This document shows positions 7,058 through 16,931 of a stretch of DNA of 19,222 nucleotides, in pieces (position 1 is the stretch's first letter; every line of letters starts with the position of its first letter). Both the position numbers and the translations under genes were made by a program. The notes under the pieces were generated by a model that saw only the letters and a program-made list of their open reading frames with translations, had not been told where the DNA came from and searched no databases. Source of the DNA: Rickettsiales bacterium (GTDB lineage Bacteria; Pseudomonadota; Alphaproteobacteria; Rickettsiales; Deianiraeaceae); assembly GCA_947424985.1 (NCBI GenBank), contig CANDYN010000008.1, positions 1-19,222 on the forward strand, written 5' to 3'.

Positions 7058-7081
7058 TTTTGATAAAGTTGTTTTACAGTG

Positions 7082-7116
7082 CCCAATTTGAAATTTTTTC
7101 TTATTGGGTTTTTTTT
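7082..7116 (+). terminator. Intrinsic terminator after the HU-like gene
   Basis: CCCAAT (7082-7087) pairs with ATTGGG (7103-7108), with an inner GAAA/TTTC pairing, followed by eight T (7109-7116). The T-run ends only 6 nt before the ATG of the FolC-like gene. Confidence 0.8.
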
Positions 7117-7122
7117 AGTTAA

Positions 7123-7971
7123 ATGCCCCTTATTCTTCATTGGCCGAAGTATTTTAATGATATAAATCGTACGCCCGATGGAAATTTATTCATAAGAAAA
7201 TTGTTGATACATCTCAATTCTCCAAATTTATCTTTAAAAAATATAATTCATATTACAGGAACAAACGGAAAAGGTTCCACTTGTGAATTTTTACGATCCA
7301 TACTAACCGAATCTCGGTTTAAGGTTGGGAAATATACAAGTCCACACCTTCATGATATAACGGAGCGAATATCAATAAATGGACAAAATATTCCATACAA
7401 TACTTTATTTGAAATAATCGAAGAAATAAGATTTGTGTGTGAAAAAATTGGAGAAAAAATCAATGAATTTGAAGCAACAACCATAGCTGCTATAATATAT
7501 TTTCAAAGAGAAAATTGTGATTTTAGCATAATCGAAGTTGGAATGGGTGGGCTACACGATGCAACGAATTTGTTTGAAAAAAACCAACCGATAGTATCAA
7601 TAATCACACCAATAGATCTAGATCACATTAAGTTTTTAGGATCGCAACTTGAAGAAATAGCTTTTCAAAAAGCATTTATCATACAAAAAAATTCGATTTG
7701 CGTCTCAGCAAAGCAAAAAAAAGAAGCGCTGGAAGTAATAAAAGCAAGGTGTGATGCGGTAAAAACCAAACTATTCGTTCTTGAAAAAGATTTTTGGCTT
7801 GAAAATATCTCAAGCGAAACCTTCGACCTTCGCTTTAACAAAAAAATCAATGAATTTGGCGAGAAAATCACACTCAGAATTTCAAAGCTAAAAGGATTTC
7901 ATCAAATCGAAAATTCAGCAATTGCAGCCATGAGTGCTATTTTAATACAAAATAAATTATCAGGACTATAA
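7123..7971 (+). CDS. folC: FolC-like folylpolyglutamate synthase, C-terminal domain missing
   Basis: FolC adds glutamate to dihydropteroate or folate with ATP. This product has 282 residues where about 420 are usual. The N-terminal Mur-ligase-like domain is present: P-loop GTNGKGST (46-53), TSPHL (72-76), FEATT (116-120), IEVGMGGLHDATN (137-149, normally GGRxDATN, so Arg is replaced), DLDH (165-168) and Lys183 in the AFQKA loop (normally EKA). It ends shortly after GFHQIENSAIAA (258-269), exactly where the C-terminal ligase domain should start. The stop overlaps the end of convergent rplY by 6 nt, so no room for that domain remains, and no other frame continues it. It may be a pseudogene or a residual protein. 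A terminator abuts its start codon. Confidence 0.85.
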   Translation: MPLILHWPKYFNDINRTPDGNLFIRKLLIHLNSPNLSLKNIIHITGTNGKGSTCEFLRSILTESRFKVGKYTSPHLHDITERISINGQNIPYNTLFEIIEEIRFVCEKIGEKINEFEATTIAAIIYFQRENCDFSIIEVGMGGLHDATNLFEKNQPIVSIITPIDLDHIKFLGSQLEEIAFQKAFIIQKNSICVSAKQKKEALEVIKARCDAVKTKLFVLEKDFWLENISSETFDLRFNKKINEFGEKITLRISKLKGFHQIENSAIAAMSAILIQNKLSGL

Positions 7972-8589
7972 ACCCTTCTTACCACAAACTTTTGCAATAT
8001 CAAATTCACGAACCATGGAAACTCCATCAGGAAGTTTCAATTCAGACAATCTGATAACTTTTCCAGACGGCATTCCGGTTAAATCAATTGTTAAATATTC
8101 TGGAATTTTGCCAACTGTAACATTAACTTCCGGATTATAATTAAATACTTGCAACATTCCTCCAAACTTTAAAGCATTTGAAAGTAATTTATTTTCAAAC
8201 TTTATTGCAATTTTAACTTTTTCAATAGATCCAATCGAAGTTTCCTTAAAATCAATATGCGCAGGTCTATTTTTTACAGCAGAAAATTGAATGTCTTTTG
8301 CAACAACTAAAATTTCCTTAACTGGTTTCTTTGTTATTTCTGTTTTAAATAGAGAAATATCAATATCCGCAACCCCTTCAAATATTTTTAAAGTAAAGGG
8401 TCTATTCATAAAACTTGGATCAACATCGGTTAACTTATCAATATGTGAAAAAGATACAAGTAGATTTAGATTGTTTCCATCTTTCGTGTAGACAACGACA
8501 GGGGTTAGTCCAAGAGATCTAAATTTTTTAGACGCAGACTTACCAAGCTCAGCCCTCGCTACGCAATTTAATGTTATTTGATTAGACAT
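7966..8589 (-). CDS. rplY: 50S ribosomal protein L25 (bL25, general stress CTC type)
   Basis: The 207-residue product binds 5S rRNA in the large subunit. It has the long two-domain CTC/TL5 form: N-terminal 5S-binding domain (about 1-95, ELGKSASKKFRSLGLTPVVVY, normally followed by G) and C-terminal beta domain (about 96-190, HIDFKE, VNVTVGKIPEYLTIDLTGM near 150-172). It ends in KVCGKKGL. Homology starts at the ATG. The 94-bp gap to dapD must hold divergent promoters; I see only AT-rich sequence with weak TTGCAA-type boxes. Rickettsiales commonly have this protein as a single gene near pth; pth is not in the gap here. Confidence 0.9.
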   Translation of the reverse strand: MSNQITLNCVARAELGKSASKKFRSLGLTPVVVYTKDGNNLNLLVSFSHIDKLTDVDPSFMNRPFTLKIFEGVADIDISLFKTEITKKPVKEILVVAKDIQFSAVKNRPAHIDFKETSIGSIEKVKIAIKFENKLLSNALKFGGMLQVFNYNPEVNVTVGKIPEYLTIDLTGMPSGKVIRLSELKLPDGVSMVREFDIAKVCGKKGL

Positions 8590-8683
8590 AAACGCGTAAA
8601 ATAATTTAGTTAAAATAAAAGATGTTTTTTTATTTGCAAGTAAAAAATAATGTTTTATTAAATAAACATTGGTATTTGGTACA

Positions 8684-9496
8684 ATGGAAAGAAAAATTTT
8701 TATAGAACAAGCGTTTTCAGATATAAATTCGGTAGATATTGAAGAGCTCAGATCGTTACTTGGAAAAATCTTCAGAGATTTAAACTATGGAAGATTAAAG
8801 GTGGCTGAAATAAAAGATGAACAATCAATAGTTCATGAATGGATTAAACAAGCAATTTTGCTAAAATTCAAAACAAGTGAAAATAAAGTAATAAAATCCG
8901 GAATTGGAATAAAAGAATATCAATTTTTCGATAAAGTTGATCTGCGTTTTCAAAATTACACAAAAGAAGATTTTGACAAACTTCAAATAAGAATCGTCCC
9001 AGGTGCTTTTATTCGTGAGGGAGCATTCATTGGAAAGAATTGCGTTATAATGCCATCTTTTGTAAATGTTGGAGCATTCATTGACGAAAAAACTATGATA
9101 GATAGTGGAGTTACAGTCGGATCTTGTTGTCAAATTGGGAAAAATTGCCATATCTCAAGCAATGTCGTGATCGCAGGAGTTTTAGAGCCAATTCAAGATT
9201 CACCCGTAATAATTGGAGACGGTTGCTTTATAGGTGCCGGAAGCGTTATTGCTGAAGGAGTTATTGTTGAAAAAAATTCTGTAATTGCAATGGGTGTTCA
9301 TCTTGGAAAATCAACCAAGATAATAGATAGAGAAAGTGGAAATATCTCATATGGGCGAATTCCCGGTGGAAGTGTTGTTGTCCCTGGTGCATTCGACTGC
9401 GGCAAAGGAATATCAATAAACGCTGCGATAATTGTAAAAAAAATTGACGCAAAAACCAAAGAAAAAACGTCAATTAATGAAATTTTAAGATTTTAG
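8684..9496 (+). CDS. dapD: 2,3,4,5-tetrahydropyridine-2,6-dicarboxylate N-succinyltransferase
   Basis: DapD transfers succinyl from succinyl-CoA to tetrahydrodipicolinate, a step to meso-diaminopimelate and lysine, in the cytoplasm. The 270-residue length is typical. After an alpha N-terminus come hexapeptide-repeat turns of a left-handed beta helix (about 105-215): VPGAFIREGAFIGKNCVIMP, NVGAFIDEKTMIDSGVTVGS, CQIGKNCHIS, VIIGDGCFIGAGSVIAEGVIVEK. The signature GSVVVPGAFDCGKG lies near 230. I chose ATG 8684 over an in-frame TTG 15 nt earlier because homology begins MERKIFIEQAF. It is divergent from rplY and no other dap gene is near. It supports retained peptidoglycan precursor synthesis. Confidence 0.95.
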   Translation: MERKIFIEQAFSDINSVDIEELRSLLGKIFRDLNYGRLKVAEIKDEQSIVHEWIKQAILLKFKTSENKVIKSGIGIKEYQFFDKVDLRFQNYTKEDFDKLQIRIVPGAFIREGAFIGKNCVIMPSFVNVGAFIDEKTMIDSGVTVGSCCQIGKNCHISSNVVIAGVLEPIQDSPVIIGDGCFIGAGSVIAEGVIVEKNSVIAMGVHLGKSTKIIDRESGNISYGRIPGGSVVVPGAFDCGKGISINAAIIVKKIDAKTKEKTSINEILRF

Positions 9497-9497
9497 G

Positions 9498-9525
9498 TTG
9501 ACTATAATAATATATAACATATAAT
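9498..9525 (+). promoter_or_regulatory. Near-consensus promoter of the pilin-like gene
   Basis: TTGACT (9498-9503) and a perfect TATAAT (9520-9525) are separated by 16 bp, directly after the dapD stop. The leader to the ATG at 9555 is about 22 nt. It is among the strongest promoters in the window. Confidence 0.7.
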
Positions 9526-9554
9526 ATGTGGCGTAATCATGTTGACTTAAAAAT

Positions 9555-10601
9555 ATGTTAGAGAGACAGAGAAAAAAGGGTATATTTCTTACCATTGAAA
9601 TGCTGGCAGTTATAATAGTGATAATCTTCATATTATCAATGGTTATGATATCCGGTCTTTGGATTATATCAAGCAAAGAAATATCGGCAGTTGTCAACGA
9701 AATATCTCAACTAAAAGAACAAGCTACAACATTTAAAGGCCTTTACAATAATTGGCCTGGAGAAATCAGACTTGAAAATCTTGGTGACCCGAGAAACACA
9801 CAACTAAACATTGGATACGTTCAGACGAGAACTCCATATGCATTTTTACCATCAAACAATACATGGCTTACCAGTGGTGGACAGCAAGCAGCAGCAGCAG
9901 CACAACTAAGGGGATCTGGGCTTATTTCATCAAAACACCTTGATGTTACAAAAACATGCAATAATCCTACTTCGATTTATACTTTAAATGGAAGTGAATC
10001 CGGTTGTCAACTAAATGCGCTTTTTGATAATGCGTACATATGGCTCTTTAATCCGAATTTATCACAACTCACAGGAACTGATTACGGAGCTGGTCTTTTT
10101 GCAAATGGATTTTATGGTGCAACATTAACATATACAGATCCAGGCGCAGTGACAGATCCAAATCTTCAAGTTCAAACGTATCTTTCTACTATAAGAAATT
10201 CTCCTAGCTTCATGTTAATCAACACAAAAGAAATGAGAAGAACAGCTGGAGTTGTAGCTGCAAATGGCTTGGGTTTAATAGGTTTATCCGGGTTTGCTCA
10301 ATCAGAACTTGCTTCTGGAATGCCAATTAAGAAGTCTGAACAAATAGCAAAAAAACTCAATAGCTCACAGCCACAATTAGCAGGCAATATGGTTTTTGCT
10401 GAAGATATCAGCACTACAATGGGAACAGTTGGAGGTACCACTGCAGCATATACAACGGCAACATATAGTTTTAGCTGCACAAATAAAGTTTTTGCAACAG
10501 CTTATACAGTTCCTGGTTTGAAAGCAGCTGCTTATAAACAAGCTACAGATCTTAATTACAATGCCCTTCCTCAGGGATGTGTATTAATATTTAGGATATA
10601 G
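9555..10601 (+). CDS. Type IV pilin-like (prepilin) protein
   Basis: The 348-residue product begins with a short basic leader (MLERQRKKG) and a long hydrophobic helix (10-38) ending KEISAVVNEISQLKEQ, the layout of class III signal peptides cut after Gly9 by prepilin peptidase. The glutamate that normally is residue +5 after the cut is here at +6 (GIFLTIE). The segment TTFKGLYNNWPGEI (around 60) resembles the alphaproteobacterial FxxxYNxxPGD motif of pilin-like proteins. The rest is an Ala/Ser/Thr/Asn-rich globular domain with four cysteines in pairs (CNNPT...GC, SCTN...GC), compatible with disulfides outside the cell. A GCA repeat near 9894-9902 encodes an Ala run. No other pilus gene is nearby. 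It may be a surface pseudopilin; export and cleavage are inferred. Confidence 0.65.
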   Translation: MLERQRKKGIFLTIEMLAVIIVIIFILSMVMISGLWIISSKEISAVVNEISQLKEQATTFKGLYNNWPGEIRLENLGDPRNTQLNIGYVQTRTPYAFLPSNNTWLTSGGQQAAAAAQLRGSGLISSKHLDVTKTCNNPTSIYTLNGSESGCQLNALFDNAYIWLFNPNLSQLTGTDYGAGLFANGFYGATLTYTDPGAVTDPNLQVQTYLSTIRNSPSFMLINTKEMRRTAGVVAANGLGLIGLSGFAQSELASGMPIKKSEQIAKKLNSSQPQLAGNMVFAEDISTTMGTVGGTTAAYTTATYSFSCTNKVFATAYTVPGLKAAAYKQATDLNYNALPQGCVLIFRI

Positions 10602-10684
10602 AGGAGGACGTAATGCTGTCATAGCAATGCAATTCTTGATAATTTATATTACCACAAACAAGTTAGAGCTATACTGAAGAGAGT
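10602..10684 (+). other. Perfect Shine-Dalgarno with mini-ORFs after the pilin-like gene
   Basis: Right after the stop stands AGGAGG (10602-10607), then ATG-CTG-TCA-TAG, a three-codon ORF, and 9 nt later a 16-codon ORF (MQFLIIYITTNKLELY). No normal gene follows before convergent mlaE. Either a downstream cistron has decayed or this is a translated regulatory leader or toxin-sized peptide. Coding status is not proven. Confidence 0.35.
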
Positions 10685-11452
10685 TTAAAATAATATTGAG
10701 GTTATAAAGTAATTTACAAACAAAATCATTATCGACGAAAGAACAACTGAGTTTATAACAGATCTTCCAACTCCCTCTGCCCCAGACGTAGTAAAATATC
10801 CATTAAAACAACTTATTCCTGTTACCAGGAAACCAAACACCAAAGCCTTTATAATACCAGAGGCCACGTCCCAAAATGTCAAAAACTCCATTGTATTTTT
10901 TATATAAACACTGGATGAAAATCCCAAATATCCAACAGATGTCAAGTATCCACCCAACACGCCAATTATGTCTGCAATCAAAACTAAAATCGGAAGAGTT
11001 AATATTCCAGAAAGAATATAGGGCAAGATAATATAACGACGTGGATCAACCGAAAGCATTTTTAGCGCATCAAGTTGCTCGGTAACCGCCATAGTTCCTA
11101 TTTTTGCAGAAATTGAAGAACCAACGCGTGCAGAAAACATAAGTCCAGCCAAAACAGGACCAAGTTCGCGAGTAATTGATAATACGACTACGATGGGTAT
11201 TGAACTTTCCGCATTAAAGCGTGCAAAACCATTATAGCTTTGCAAAGCCAAAACAGCACCTGTAAAAATAGCAGTCATGCCTATCACGGGCAAGGATAAA
11301 TATCCAATTGAAAATATTTTCTCAAAAAGTGATTTGAAGTAAAATGGTTTATTTGTACATTTTAAGGTTTCGAAGATAAAGCTTGAAAACTTTCCAACCA
11401 ACGATACTATATTTATTGTTTTTTTTCCTATTTTTTGAATTGTATTTTCCAT
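10685..11452 (-). CDS. mlaE: MlaE-family lipid-transport permease
   Basis: The 255-residue membrane protein is the permease of the Mla/MCE ABC system that moves phospholipids between inner and outer membrane. It contains the family blocks SLPVIGMTAIFTGAVLALQSY (53-73), ARFNAESSIPIVVVLSITRELGPVLAGLMFSARVGSSISAKIGTM, TEQLDALKMLSVDP, and terminal hydrophobic helices, about five to six in all. The length is normal. The ATPase mlaF, substrate-binding mlaD and mlaC are not adjacent, as is common in reduced genomes where they lie elsewhere. The start region carries weak TTGCGA/TAATGA boxes (11493-11498 region), so it may have its own promoter after the 5S terminator. It converges with the pilin-like gene. 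Confidence 0.93.
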   Translation of the reverse strand: MENTIQKIGKKTINIVSLVGKFSSFIFETLKCTNKPFYFKSLFEKIFSIGYLSLPVIGMTAIFTGAVLALQSYNGFARFNAESSIPIVVVLSITRELGPVLAGLMFSARVGSSISAKIGTMAVTEQLDALKMLSVDPRRYIILPYILSGILTLPILVLIADIIGVLGGYLTSVGYLGFSSSVYIKNTMEFLTFWDVASGIIKALVFGFLVTGISCFNGYFTTSGAEGVGRSVINSVVLSSIMILFVNYFITSILF

Positions 11453-11524
11453 AATATATAATTTTCCAAATCATTATATATAAAGAAATAATTCGCAAGT
11501 TTTTTATATTAAAAATGTAAAAAT

Positions 11525-11660
11525 CCCGTCAATAAGCCAGTCACTACCTACTCTCCCACGATACAAAATCTAGTACCATCGGCACAAGTGCGTTTCACAT
11601 TGGAGTTCGGAATGGGATCCCGTGGTTCCACACCGTTATGATGACTGGCTTATTGACGGG
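11525..11660 (-). terminator. 5S precursor stem and likely transcript end
   Basis: CCCGTCAATAAGCCAGTCA (11525-11543) and its exact complement (11642-11660) flank the 5S gene, a perfect 19-bp helix that extends 5S helix I outward by about 11 bp. On the minus strand the 3' half runs into GGGATTTTTACATTTTT, so the same helix can process 5S RNA and help end transcription. Confidence 0.6.
11536..11650 (-). rRNA. rrf: 5S ribosomal RNA
   Basis: Read on the minus strand this begins with AGCCAGTCATCATAACGGTG, contains CCGTTCCGAACT-like loop sequence (CCATTCCGAACTC) and GGTACTA, and ends GGGAGAGTAGGTAGTGACTGGC. Both ends pair (helix I). Length of about 115 nt is normal. Exact ends are approximate to a few nt. 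Confidence 0.95.
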
Positions 11661-11676
11661 AAATCCATCAAGAAGC

Positions 11677-11745
11677 CTACAAACTGACTATTATAAATTT
11701 TTATCACACTAAAGATTTACAGTTTATTCTACATACAAATCAGTA
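11677..11745 (-). other. 23S-5S spacer: 3' arm of the 23S precursor stem
   Basis: The spacer between 23S and 5S holds no tRNA. It carries ordered blocks complementary to the 5' leader of 23S: GTAGAATAAACT (11721-11732 region), TTTAGTGTG (11705-11713) and GTCAGTTTGTAG (11677-11688), the last a perfect 12-bp match. They form the distal part of a long processing stem. Confidence 0.6.
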
Positions 11746-14501
<2,756 letters not shown>

Positions 14502-14674
14502 TATTACTGAACTTGTGTGCAGAATAAACCGCAAAACAAGTTAGAATAATTCACCGTTTTTTATAGAATAAACTAAAATTTTTTAGTGTGTTGGTTTTAC
14601 CCTATTATTATAATTTGTCAGTTTGTAGTATTCACGATTTAAGCTGAAGCTAATTTCTTAACTCCAACATAGGT
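14502..14674 (-). promoter_or_regulatory. 23S leader with 5' arm of the precursor stem
   Basis: About 170 nt separate the rRNA promoter from mature 23S and hold no gene. The proximal part (14494-14530) pairs with 11719-11756 for about 38 nt. The distal part (CTACAAACTGAC complement at 14617-14628, TTTAGTGTG at 14582-14590, AGAATAAACT at 14565-14574) pairs in order with the 23S-5S spacer. The segment 14531-14564 would bulge on the 5' side only and repeats the TTTATTCT block. RNase III-type processing is inferred. Confidence 0.6.
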
Positions 14675-14702
14675 TTATTATTCCTTAATTTCTAATTGTC
14701 AA
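14675..14702 (-). promoter_or_regulatory. rRNA promoter for the split 23S-5S unit
   Basis: Minus-strand TTGACA (14697-14702) and TAATAA (14675-14680) are 16 bp apart, 38 nt after the yidD stop. It lets the 23S-5S unit be transcribed alone, as needed when no 16S gene lies upstream. Confidence 0.6.
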
Positions 14703-14739
14703 GAACAAAATGAAAAAAAATATAATATTTTTCAAACCA

Positions 14740-14961
14740 CTATTCATCATGCGTGATTTCCTGCTTATTTCCTAGGTTTTGACACCTTCCTATTCTTTTA
14801 ATAATTGTAAATATTGTTTTAAATATATTATATTTTTTGGATTTCAACAGATTAACCGCATACTCAGAACAAGTTGGAACAAAAATACAATTTTTTGGCA
14901 AAAACGGTGATATACAAACCTGATAAAGCCTCACTAGAAATAAAATAACAAGCCTTATCAT
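14740..14961 (-). CDS. yidD: Membrane protein insertion efficiency factor YidD
   Basis: The 73-residue product is a small inner-membrane-associated amphipathic protein thought to help YidC insert membrane proteins. The family signature is present: LVRLYQVCISPFLPKNCIFVPTCSEYA (about 9-35), with the cysteines of CxFxPTCSxYA, then a helix KSKKYNIFKTIFTIIKRIGRC, where the usual RxxRCxP is retained apart from proline. I chose ATG 14961; an in-frame TTG extends 10 residues further. The usual neighbours rnpA, rpmH and yidC are absent here. It lies in the same direction as the rRNA unit, divergent from the M23 gene by 71 bp. Confidence 0.9.
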   Translation of the reverse strand: MIRLVILFLVRLYQVCISPFLPKNCIFVPTCSEYAVNLLKSKKYNIFKTIFTIIKRIGRCQNLGNKQEITHDE

Positions 14962-15032
14962 AAAATAAATATAAAAAATACTTGCAAACAATAAAATAGA
15001 TATATAGTAAATTGGTTACATAATATCTTTGA

Positions 15033-16400
15033 ATGAGAGATAAATCTTATTTGCAACTAAATATTGCGTTATTGTTCATATATGCTTTCCTCACGTATAA
15101 TCTATATAACCTTGCACAAAAACATGTATATAGCAAGATTAATGTCATAAAACTCAATATCGATGAAGGTAAGGTTCTTGAGATGGTACAAGCATCAAGG
15201 AGTGCATATAAAGAATATGCAAGTATAATAAATGCTCATACAAAAAATAAAGAATGCGGAAAGCTTGAAACAAAACAATTTGACCAAGAAAGATATATAC
15301 AAATGACAGAAGGAAGTACCTTTTCAAGTACATTACAAGAATTTGGAATAGATAATACACAAATTGTAAAATTTTCAAATGCACTTGGGAAATTCCATAG
15401 CAATTTACATAAAGGACAAAATATAGCAATTACATACGATTATTCATCAAAATATGAAAAAGAGATGATAAACAATGAAATATATCCACAAAGATATAAA
15501 TTTATCGAAATATTCTTCGTCAAGAATATGGAATTAAGACTAAATAAAGTGGAAAAAATAATTTCAATAACTCAAGATGCAAGCGGAACTGTAAAGGCTT
15601 CACATAGCGATCTTCAAACAGAAAAAAAAATCAAGGCAGTAAAAACTACTATATCAAATAGCCTATATTACGATGCTATTAAAAACGGAGTTACACCAAT
15701 TGTGATAAATAAAATGATAGAACAATACAGTTATAGTATTGACTTTCAACGAGATATCCAACCAGGTGATGAGCTTGAGGTTGTATTTGAAGAATATTTT
15801 GACGACAAAGGAAAGAAAGTGAAGGATGGAAAATTGCTTTACGCTGGACTTAAAGTTCACAAAAAATGGCAAAAACTATATAGATATAAAGAAGATTTCT
15901 TTGATGAAAGTGGTAGATCCATAAAAAAATCTTTACTCAAAACACCGGTTGATGGAGCAAGAATTAGCTCAACTTTTGGAACCAGAAGACACCCCGTTTT
16001 GGGCTTTACCAGAGCACACAAGGGTGTTGATTTCGCAGCTCCAACCGGAACGCCGATTTATGCAGCCGGAGATGGAATCATAACGTTTGCAGCTTGGGGT
16101 GGAGGATATGGAAATCTTGTGTCAATCAAGCATAATAAAGAATTTGGAACAAATTACGCACACATGAGTAGATTTGCAAAGGGAATTAAAAAAGGATCTT
16201 CGGTGAAACAAAGGCAAATAATAGGATACATCGGAACAACAGGGCTTTCAACCGGCCCCCATTTGCACTTTGAATTGGTGAAAAACGGTGTAAAAATAAA
16301 CCCACAAGTGCACACAATTAAATCAGATATATTCTTATCAGGTAATCAACTTACGGATCTTAAAAAATTTATCACAGAAATGCAAAATAAGTTAAAGTAA
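15033..16400 (+). CDS. M23 peptidoglycan DD-endopeptidase (MepM-like)
   Basis: The 455-residue product has a short cytoplasmic tail and a membrane anchor (8-28). A degenerate LysM-like/OapA region follows near 90-140 (STFSSTLQEFGI...NLHKGQNIAITYDY), then a beta-rich linker domain (200-300) and the LytM peptidase domain (about 305-430). The zinc ligands are His329 and Asp333 in HKGVDF and His412 in PHLHFEL; His377 (NYAHMS) and His410 complete the site. The whole set is intact, so it should cut peptide crosslinks in the periplasm during growth or division. It belongs with dapD and the LysM protein in showing that a wall exists. It is followed by 60 nt and nuoI; no terminator is visible, so read-through is possible. 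Confidence 0.92.
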   Translation: MRDKSYLQLNIALLFIYAFLTYNLYNLAQKHVYSKINVIKLNIDEGKVLEMVQASRSAYKEYASIINAHTKNKECGKLETKQFDQERYIQMTEGSTFSSTLQEFGIDNTQIVKFSNALGKFHSNLHKGQNIAITYDYSSKYEKEMINNEIYPQRYKFIEIFFVKNMELRLNKVEKIISITQDASGTVKASHSDLQTEKKIKAVKTTISNSLYYDAIKNGVTPIVINKMIEQYSYSIDFQRDIQPGDELEVVFEEYFDDKGKKVKDGKLLYAGLKVHKKWQKLYRYKEDFFDESGRSIKKSLLKTPVDGARISSTFGTRRHPVLGFTRAHKGVDFAAPTGTPIYAAGDGIITFAAWGGGYGNLVSIKHNKEFGTNYAHMSRFAKGIKKGSSVKQRQIIGYIGTTGLSTGPHLHFELVKNGVKINPQVHTIKSDIFLSGNQLTDLKKFITEMQNKLK

Positions 16401-16460
16401 AAAAAATATTGCATTTTAGATAAAAACAAAAAATATGAATACAAGGAAAGTTTTTCGTTT

Positions 16461-16931
16461 ATGTTAGACAAATTAAAGCATTTTTTATTTCTCGATATAC
16501 TAAAAGGTATGTTGCTTGGAACAAAATATTTATTCAAAAAAAAAGTTACAACAAGCTATCCGTTTGAAAAAAGTAAAATCTCCGCAAGATTTCGCGGTGA
16601 ACACGCCCTAAGAAGATATGCCAATGGAGAAGAAAGATGTATCGCATGCAAATTATGCGAAGTAGTTTGCCCGGCAAAAGCAATTACGATAGAGTCAATC
16701 GAAAGAAAAGATGGGGTTAGAAAAACAACAAAATATGATATAGATATGACAAAATGTATATACTGCGGTCTTTGCGAAGAAGCTTGTCCAGTTGATGCAA
16801 TTGTTCAAACCCCAAACTATGATTTTGTAAAAGAGCAACATGAAGAACTGCTTTACGATAAAGAGAAATTACTTGAAAATGGAGACAAGTGGGAACCTTT
16901 GATTGCAAAAGTTTTAGAAGAAAAATGTTAA
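16461..16931 (+). CDS. nuoI: NADH-quinone oxidoreductase subunit I
   Basis: NuoI is the peripheral-arm subunit of complex I carrying clusters N6a and N6b, on the cytoplasmic face near the quinone site. The 156-residue product has two complete 4Fe-4S motifs: C60-C63-C66-C70 in CIACKLCEVVCP and C99-C102-C105-C109 in CIYCGLCEEACP. The N-terminal amphipathic part (LKGMLLGTKYLFKKKVTTSYPFEK) and RFRGEHALRRY are typical. AAGGAA lies about 11 nt before the ATG. The other nuo genes are not here, so the nuo locus is split. It overlaps the next gene by 7 nt (ATGTTAA), a translational coupling. Confidence 0.95.
   Translation: MLDKLKHFLFLDILKGMLLGTKYLFKKKVTTSYPFEKSKISARFRGEHALRRYANGEERCIACKLCEVVCPAKAITIESIERKDGVRKTTKYDIDMTKCIYCGLCEEACPVDAIVQTPNYDFVKEQHEELLYDKEKLLENGDKWEPLIAKVLEEKC

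Noticed and set aside
9885..9910. Microsatellite-driven phase variation at the GCA repeat in the pilin-like gene
   Set aside because: Only a few trinucleotide units are present; a change would keep the frame.
10655..10680. CRISPR-like or tracrRNA-like text (GTTAGAGCTA) after the pilin-like gene
   Set aside because: It occurs once, with no spacer array, no repeat and no cas genes.
16435..16467. A 10-codon ORF overlapping the nuoI start (from ATG 16435)
   Set aside because: It is too short, has no ribosome site of its own, and the AAGGAA inside it better serves nuoI.
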